The notes beneath the pieces were generated by a model. That model was not told the origin of the DNA. It saw nothing but the letters and a program-made list of their open reading frames with translations, and ran no database searches. The position numbers and the translations under genes are program-made. A stretch of 10,504 bases of DNA from an uncultured Muribaculaceae bacterium (GTDB lineage: Bacteria > Bacteroidota > Bacteroidia > Bacteroidales > Muribaculaceae): NCBI GenBank assembly GCA_910576935.1, contig CAJTKG010000054.1:1-10504 (forward strand), read 5' to 3'. Positions 7,792 through 10,504 of the stretch are shown in pieces. Every line of letters starts with the position of its first letter. Within the stretch, counting starts at the first letter, position 1.

Positions 7792-7796
7792 ACGCG

Positions 7797-8507
7797 ATGG
7801 GAATTATAAGATGTTGTGTCATAGACGACGAGCCATTGGCTCTCAAACTGATAAGCTCATACGTCAGTCGCACGTCGGGGCTTGAGCTTGCCGGCGCATA
7901 TCTCTCGGCCGAAGAAGCGTCTGAAGCCATCACGGGCGGCCGATTCGACGCCGTGTTCCTTGATATACAGATGCCCGGAGTCAGCGGAGTCGAGTTTGCA
8001 AAGACAGTCCCGTCGTCGACACGGATAATCTTCGTCACAGCCTATAGCGACTACGCCGTCGAAGGCTTCAGAGTCAACGCAATAGACTATCTTCTTAAAC
8101 CGGTCAGCTACGACGAGTTTGTCAGTGCGGTCAACCGTGTGCGCCAATGGAAAAAAGGACTTGACGCCCTCAGCGGCCGTGATTTACAAGGCGATTATCT
8201 CACCGTCAAGAGCGAATATCGGCTCGTACGTCTCAAAATCAGCGATATCGTCTACATCGAAGGCTTGAAAGACTATATTAAAATATATAGCATCCAACAG
8301 CCGCGTCCCGTGCTGACATTGATGAGCCTGAAGACGCTCGAAAGCATGTTGTCCCCGCAATCATTTATGCGCATCCATCGGTCATACATAGTCAACGTCG
8401 ACCGCATCACCTCCATAGCTCGCGGACGTGTCACACTCGGCGATGCCGCAGTCCCCGTCTCGGACACATACCGCCAACAGCTCATCGACCGCCTCTCGGG
8501 GCAATGA
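7797..8507 (+). CDS. LytTR-family response regulator
   Basis: This 236-residue cytoplasmic transcription regulator has a receiver domain at residues 1-118. The acidic pocket is D10-D11, the phospho-acceptor is D56 in FLDIQMPG, the switch threonine is T81 and the conserved lysine is K101 in LLKP. A LytTR DNA-binding domain fills about 133-233, with the family patterns DIVYIEGLKDYIKI (150-163) and FMRIHRSYIVNVDRI (190-204). It starts 5 bp after the kinase stop and is surely co-transcribed with it. The open frame runs upstream to 7620, but that part overlaps the kinase and is arginine-rich shadow sequence, so I chose the ATG at 7797. LytTR proteins usually bind paired direct repeats upstream of their targets; its targets are unknown and self-regulation is possible. 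Confidence 0.94.
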   Translation: MGIIRCCVIDDEPLALKLISSYVSRTSGLELAGAYLSAEEASEAITGGRFDAVFLDIQMPGVSGVEFAKTVPSSTRIIFVTAYSDYAVEGFRVNAIDYLLKPVSYDEFVSAVNRVRQWKKGLDALSGRDLQGDYLTVKSEYRLVRLKISDIVYIEGLKDYIKIYSIQQPRPVLTLMSLKTLESMLSPQSFMRIHRSYIVNVDRITSIARGRVTLGDAAVPVSDTYRQQLIDRLSGQ

Positions 8508-8542
8508 CAAAGCCATAGACTCATAACGCTCCCACCGATGAC

Positions 8543-8580
8543 TGAATCCACGGCGCATGGACCGAAGGCTTTAGCTCTCG
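8543..8580. repeat. Degenerate copy of the palindromic repeat family
   Basis: TGAATCCACGGCGCATGGA (8543-8561) repeats the linker at 9864-9883 with one base missing. It is followed by an 18-nt degenerate hairpin (8563-8580) matching 13 of 18 bases of the perfect hairpin at 9912-9929. It lies about 1.3 kb from the main array, on the far side of the DUF2971 gene. Confidence 0.75.
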
Positions 8581-8588
8581 CAACAATA

Positions 8589-8657
8589 GCTAACGCATTG
8601 ATAGCACGAGTGCTAAAGTTATAGTTTCTGGTATTTTAAGCTCGCTAACGTATTGAT
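8589..8657. repeat. 14-bp direct repeat, 55 bp apart
   Basis: GCTAACGCATTGAT (8589-8602) and GCTAACGTATTGAT (8644-8657) differ at one base. The palindrome TAGCACGAGTGCTA (8602-8615) directly follows the first copy. Confidence 0.55.
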
Positions 8658-8877
8658 TTTCGAGTAGGTTCTGCAACATCATCATGTGTCTGATAGGGAT
8701 TGATTTTAGGTAAATTATTAGTTTCTCGCTTTTAACTCTCTGATGTTATGCCTCTTAATGTTTAATTTGGCTTAAATACAAACACACTATTAGACAATTG
8801 ATTAAATTTCTTTATTCAATAGTGAAAGATATACTTATATAGATATATCATCAATGAATAATTTTTTTTCTTTCTTG

Positions 8878-9654
8878 TTAGTTAACGGCAGTGTTTATCA
8901 GCTCTGCTTTTAATCTAAAGGCGTTTGCCTCAATTCCCATTTGGTAAATCTTAATGTCAGGATTCAGTTCCCGTGAAACGCTTATTATTTTTGATTTCTC
9001 ATCTGCATTCATGTTGATTCCCAAATAGACAGACTCAAAACACTCTCCTCCGATTTTAGGAAAAGCCCGAACTTCTTTCCAATCAATCGGTCCCTTATCA
9101 TCATTTTGCTCCGGCAATAAACTCATATATGTCGGCAAAGGGTCGAAAATAAATAGTCTTACCTCTTGTTCATGTTCCCAAGCCATTGCTTTTGTGGACA
9201 ACTGATAATGGAAAAAATCTTTTGCATCTCTGAAATAATCTGGCTTCTCTACAATATCTTTGTATTGTACTTCTACCTCAGAACAACCAGTCATGACTGA
9301 TCCTTGTATTCTCGAAAGATACTTTTGGACTTTCTCCATATCCAAACCAATGCAGATACCTTTATGTTTGTTATAATAGCTCCACATCAAGATTGAATCA
9401 TATATTTTGGAAAGGCTACATATCCACACCTTTTCTCTGTTTCTGCGAAATGGATATCTTCTTAATTCTTCGATTATTTCCGGAGTCCATTTTCCACACG
9501 CATCTTTCGGAACATTGGAGAAATCAATTAACGATGGGTGGCAATCAAACGGGTCGTTCAACTGCGTAGCATTGGTAAATTGAAGATTACTATAATATAG
9601 CATCATCAATCCACCGGTAAAATCAATATATTTATATAATTTAACTACACCCAT
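8878..9654 (-). CDS. DUF2971-like protein of unknown function
   Basis: This 258-residue soluble protein resembles the DUF2971 family. The features I recognise are an N-terminal LYKYI..., then NDPFD (33-37), VWICSLSK...MWSYYNKHKGICIGLD (76-105), and KAMAWEHEQEVRLF (155-168), a pattern common near the end of the family's core. There is no signal peptide or membrane segment. The family's biochemical role is not established to my knowledge, so no function is assigned. The gene is clearly more AT-rich than the neighbouring operons, stands alone on the opposite strand, has its own promoter and lies between members of a palindromic repeat family. Together these suggest acquired accessory DNA. The ATG at 9654 is chosen because the LYKY motif begins just after it. 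Confidence 0.8.
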   Translation of the reverse strand: MGVVKLYKYIDFTGGLMMLYYSNLQFTNATQLNDPFDCHPSLIDFSNVPKDACGKWTPEIIEELRRYPFRRNREKVWICSLSKIYDSILMWSYYNKHKGICIGLDMEKVQKYLSRIQGSVMTGCSEVEVQYKDIVEKPDYFRDAKDFFHYQLSTKAMAWEHEQEVRLFIFDPLPTYMSLLPEQNDDKGPIDWKEVRAFPKIGGECFESVYLGINMNADEKSKIISVSRELNPDIKIYQMGIEANAFRLKAELINTAVN

Positions 9655-9721
9655 AAACTTATGAATTTCCTACGTTCCCGACTTCGAGATGAGCATAACG
9701 CTTCTTGATGATCAAAATGTG

Positions 9722-9737
9722 ACGGGACTCTTCCCGT
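9722..9737 (-). promoter_or_regulatory. Hairpin at the 5' end of the DUF2971 transcript
   Basis: ACGGGA and TCCCGT form a perfect 6-bp stem around a 4-nt loop. The predicted transcription start (about 9738) places it at the very 5' end of the roughly 84-nt leader, where such a stem could protect the RNA. The remaining leader (9655-9721) shows no recognised riboswitch. Confidence 0.45.
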
Positions 9738-9744
9738 TTAATCG

Positions 9745-9776
9745 CAAAATTACAATATTTTGGTATTTATACCAAT
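9745..9776 (-). promoter_or_regulatory. Promoter of the DUF2971 gene
   Basis: On the minus strand, ATTG (9776-9773, three of four consensus bases) is followed after 20 bp by TAATTTTG (9752-9745), an exact -7 element. Its position fits the downstream gene. Confidence 0.7.
9760..9775. promoter_or_regulatory. Palindromic operator candidate in the DUF2971 promoter
   Basis: TTGGTAT and ATACCAA form a perfect inverted repeat with a 2-bp centre. It overlaps the -33 element and much of the spacer, so a bound protein would block RNA polymerase. No regulator gene is adjacent. Confidence 0.5.
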
Positions 9777-9842
9777 AGTTTACTTAAGATTGGTTGGGAT
9801 AAAAATAAGATAATAGAAATTATATAGGTAGAATCGATGTGC

Positions 9843-9980
9843 CGAGGGCTTCAACCTTCGTTTTGAATCCACGGCGCCATGGAGCGACGACCAGAGGTCG
9901 TCGTTATGGATCGAGGGTTTCAACCCTCGGATTGAATCAAAGGCCTCATGGGGCGAGGGTTAAAATCCGCGAAATCTCAC
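9843..9980. repeat. Two-unit tandem array, 69-bp period, two hairpins per unit
   Basis: Hairpins begin at 9843 (CGAGGG/CCTTCG, one wobble), 9885 (perfect 8-bp CGACGACC/GGTCGTCG), 9912 (perfect 8-bp CGAGGGTT/AACCCTCG) and 9954 (degenerate). The intervals are 42, 27 and 42 bp, giving a 69-bp composite period. The linkers after the first and third hairpins (9861-9884 and 9930-9953) match at 17 of 24 bases and share TTGAATC and CATGG. The second unit decays after about 9975. Confidence 0.8.
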
Positions 9981-9997
9981 CTAATTATCTTATTTTA

Positions 9998-10020
9998 CGA
10001 CGACTAAAATCGTCGCTCCA
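9998..10020. repeat. Inverted copy of the ATGGAGCGACGA hairpin module
   Basis: CGACGA and TCGTCG form a 6-bp stem (9998-10015) followed by CTCCA. Its reverse complement, extended to 10021, begins ATGGAGCGACGA, the same start as the module at 9879-9890 in the other orientation. Confidence 0.7.
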
Positions 10021-10049
10021 TACACCGTAGCTTCACCTCGCTATTGATA

Positions 10050-10100
10050 CTAATTTGGCCAATTAGTCCCGGTAGACCAAAATTAGACGGCGGGAATTAG
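10050..10100. repeat. CTAATT/AATTAG palindrome and three AATTAG copies
   Basis: CTAATT (10050-10055) and AATTAG (10061-10066) form a 6-bp stem with a 5-nt loop. AATTAG recurs at 10081 and 10095, just before the GGCGCCATGGA linker. Confidence 0.5.
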
Positions 10101-10146
10101 GCGCCATGGAACAAGGGTTTTAACCCTTGTGTTGATAGTCAACACA
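10099..10146. repeat. Linker plus two overlapping hairpins
   Basis: The family linker GGCGCCATGGA (10100-10110) is followed by a perfect 9-bp stem ACAAGGGTT/AACCCTTGT (10111-10130). A second 8-bp stem, TGTGTTGA/TCAACACA (10128-10146), overlaps its last bases, so the two stems compete at their junction. Confidence 0.7.
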
Positions 10147-10156
10147 CTGATTATCA

Positions 10157-10181
10157 GATGACTAAAGCCGTCGCCCCATAT
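10157..10181. repeat. Second inverted copy of the hairpin module
   Basis: GATGACTAAAGCCGTCGCCC (10157-10176) aligns with GACGACTAAAATCGTCGCTC (9999-10018), and CATA follows in each. It shows the same inverted module with a degraded stem. Confidence 0.6.
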
Positions 10182-10187
10182 GCCGAA

Positions 10188-10330
10188 AATTGTGCAGCTG
10201 ACATGGAGCGACTGCCTCCGGCCGTCGGCTAAACTCCCTAACTTTTATTAATTTAGCTACGACCGGGAGGTCGTAGCTCCACACCCCTTCGCTCCGTAAA
10301 CACAAAAGAATTGTGCAGGCGATATGGAGC
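10188..10330. repeat. 22-bp direct repeat at 121-bp spacing, with the hairpin module
   Basis: AATTGTGCAG...ATGGAGC occurs at 10188-10209 and 10309-10330 with 19 of 22 bases identical. After the first copy, CGAC/GTCG with GCC/GGC (10209-10227) form an interrupted stem; the second copy's stem is degraded. Confidence 0.7.
10256..10277. repeat. Perfect 9-bp hairpin, inverted module
   Basis: GCTACGACC and GGTCGTAGC pair perfectly around a GGGA loop and are followed by TCCA, as in the other inverted modules. No T tract follows, so a terminator is not indicated. Confidence 0.7.
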
Positions 10331-10360
10331 CTCGGTCTCTGACCGTCGCATTTAACACAT

Positions 10361-10388
10361 CTAAAATTGCACTCTCATGCAATTTTAG
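10361..10388. repeat. Perfect 11-bp inverted repeat upstream of the last gene
   Basis: CTAAAATTGCA (10361-10371) pairs fully with TGCAATTTTAG (10378-10388) around a 6-nt loop. It is AT-rich, unlike the GC-rich repeat family, and lacks a T tract on both strands. It ends 25 bp before the -7 element at 10414, a suitable place for an operator. Confidence 0.65.
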
Positions 10389-10413
10389 TGATAAACTCGC
10401 CCCAACCTGGCCT

Positions 10414-10421
10414 TATCTTTG
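10414..10421 (+). promoter_or_regulatory. Probable -7 element of the last gene
   Basis: TATCTTTG fits TAnnTTTG exactly. No good -33 TTTG is seen at 19-21 bp upstream. The start would be near 10428, leaving almost no leader before the ATG at 10430. Confidence 0.5.
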
Positions 10422-10429
10422 CATCGCAG

Positions 10430-10504
10430 ATGAAAAACGCCGTCTACACATACCACTTCCGACGCTACCTCGGCCGCAACCTCACCCGCGCCGAAGCCGC
10501 CGTC
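10430..10504 (+). CDS. Start of an unidentified gene, cut by the window end
   Basis: Twenty-five codons are visible, starting MKNAVYTYHFRRYLGRN and continuing in a basic, alanine-rich stretch. The GC-rich codon use resembles the core genes of the window rather than the DUF2971 gene. A consensus-like -7 element lies just upstream. Too little is present to name a family. If the promoter is right, the message is nearly leaderless, or the true start lies further downstream. Confidence 0.5.
   Translation, partial: MKNAVYTYHFRRYLGRNLTRAEAAV

Larger units (their letters stand above)
8508..8877. other. Intergenic region without a gene
   Basis: This region lies between the convergent LytTR and DUF2971 genes. 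It holds a degenerate repeat-family copy (8543-8580) and a 14-bp direct repeat (8589 and 8644). A 6-bp-stem palindrome spans 8602-8615. Distant 7-bp arms, CACTATT (8785-8791) and AATAGTG (8818-8824), could form a stem downstream of the DUF2971 gene. I see no coding signal and no classic terminator for either gene. Confidence 0.6.

Noticed and set aside
7620..7796. Upstream extension of the LytTR regulator ORF
   Set aside because: It overlaps the kinase G-box region; the receiver domain begins right after the ATG at 7797.
8785..8824. Terminator for the DUF2971 gene formed by CACTATT/AATAGTG
   Set aside because: The loop is 26 nt long and no T tract follows on the minus strand, so support is insufficient.
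9839..10030. 63-residue plus-strand ORF
   Set aside because: It lies wholly within the palindromic repeat array, its sequence follows the DNA repeat period, and it is rich in arginine with no family resemblance.
9843..10345. CRISPR array
   Set aside because: The repeats are short, variable, palindromic and in both orientations, without constant-length unique spacers, and no cas gene is present.

Overview
The window reads as chromosomal DNA of a Bacteroidales bacterium; a gut Muribaculaceae or Bacteroides-like genome is plausible, but the genus is a guess. Several promoters fit the Bacteroidota consensus (-33 TTTG, about 20 bp, -7 TAnnTTTG). Shine-Dalgarno sequences are weak or absent. PheS carries a four-cysteine insertion, pheS is followed directly by nth, and a LytS-type kinase is paired with a LytTR regulator.

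Layout: (1) positions 15-202 hold a tRNA-Lys(UUU) gene on the minus strand with its own promoter and terminator. (2) Positions 348-3793 encode two ion transporters on the plus strand, a Kup potassium importer and a CLC-family chloride protein. (3) Positions 3816-6631 form a tight plus-strand run: pheS, nth (endonuclease III), a TRIC/YicG-family cation channel and a GtrA-family membrane protein, with gaps or overlaps of only a few bases. (4) Positions 6666-8507 form a two-component operon with a strong consensus promoter, a four-helix membrane histidine kinase of the LytS type and a LytTR response regulator. (5) Positions 8508-9780 hold an AT-rich accessory gene on the minus strand, encoding a DUF2971-like protein. 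It has its own promoter with a palindrome across the spacer. (6) Positions 9837-10388 are a dense non-coding field of short palindromic repeats in both orientations; a degenerate member also lies at 8543-8580, on the other side of the DUF2971 gene. (7) At 10430 a plus-strand gene begins and runs off the window.

The first 8.5 kb is mostly ordinary core genome: tRNA, translation, DNA repair, ion homeostasis and sensing. Kup brings in K+, the CLC protein moves Cl-, and the TRIC homologue is another cation path, so this stretch is rich in ion-handling functions. The parts most worth a second look are the DUF2971 gene between members of one repeat family, the repeat family itself (two hairpins per 69-bp period, plus inverted copies), and the inverted repeats next to the promoters at 6666, 9745 and 10414. 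I see no CRISPR array, insertion sequence or recognisable complete defence operon.
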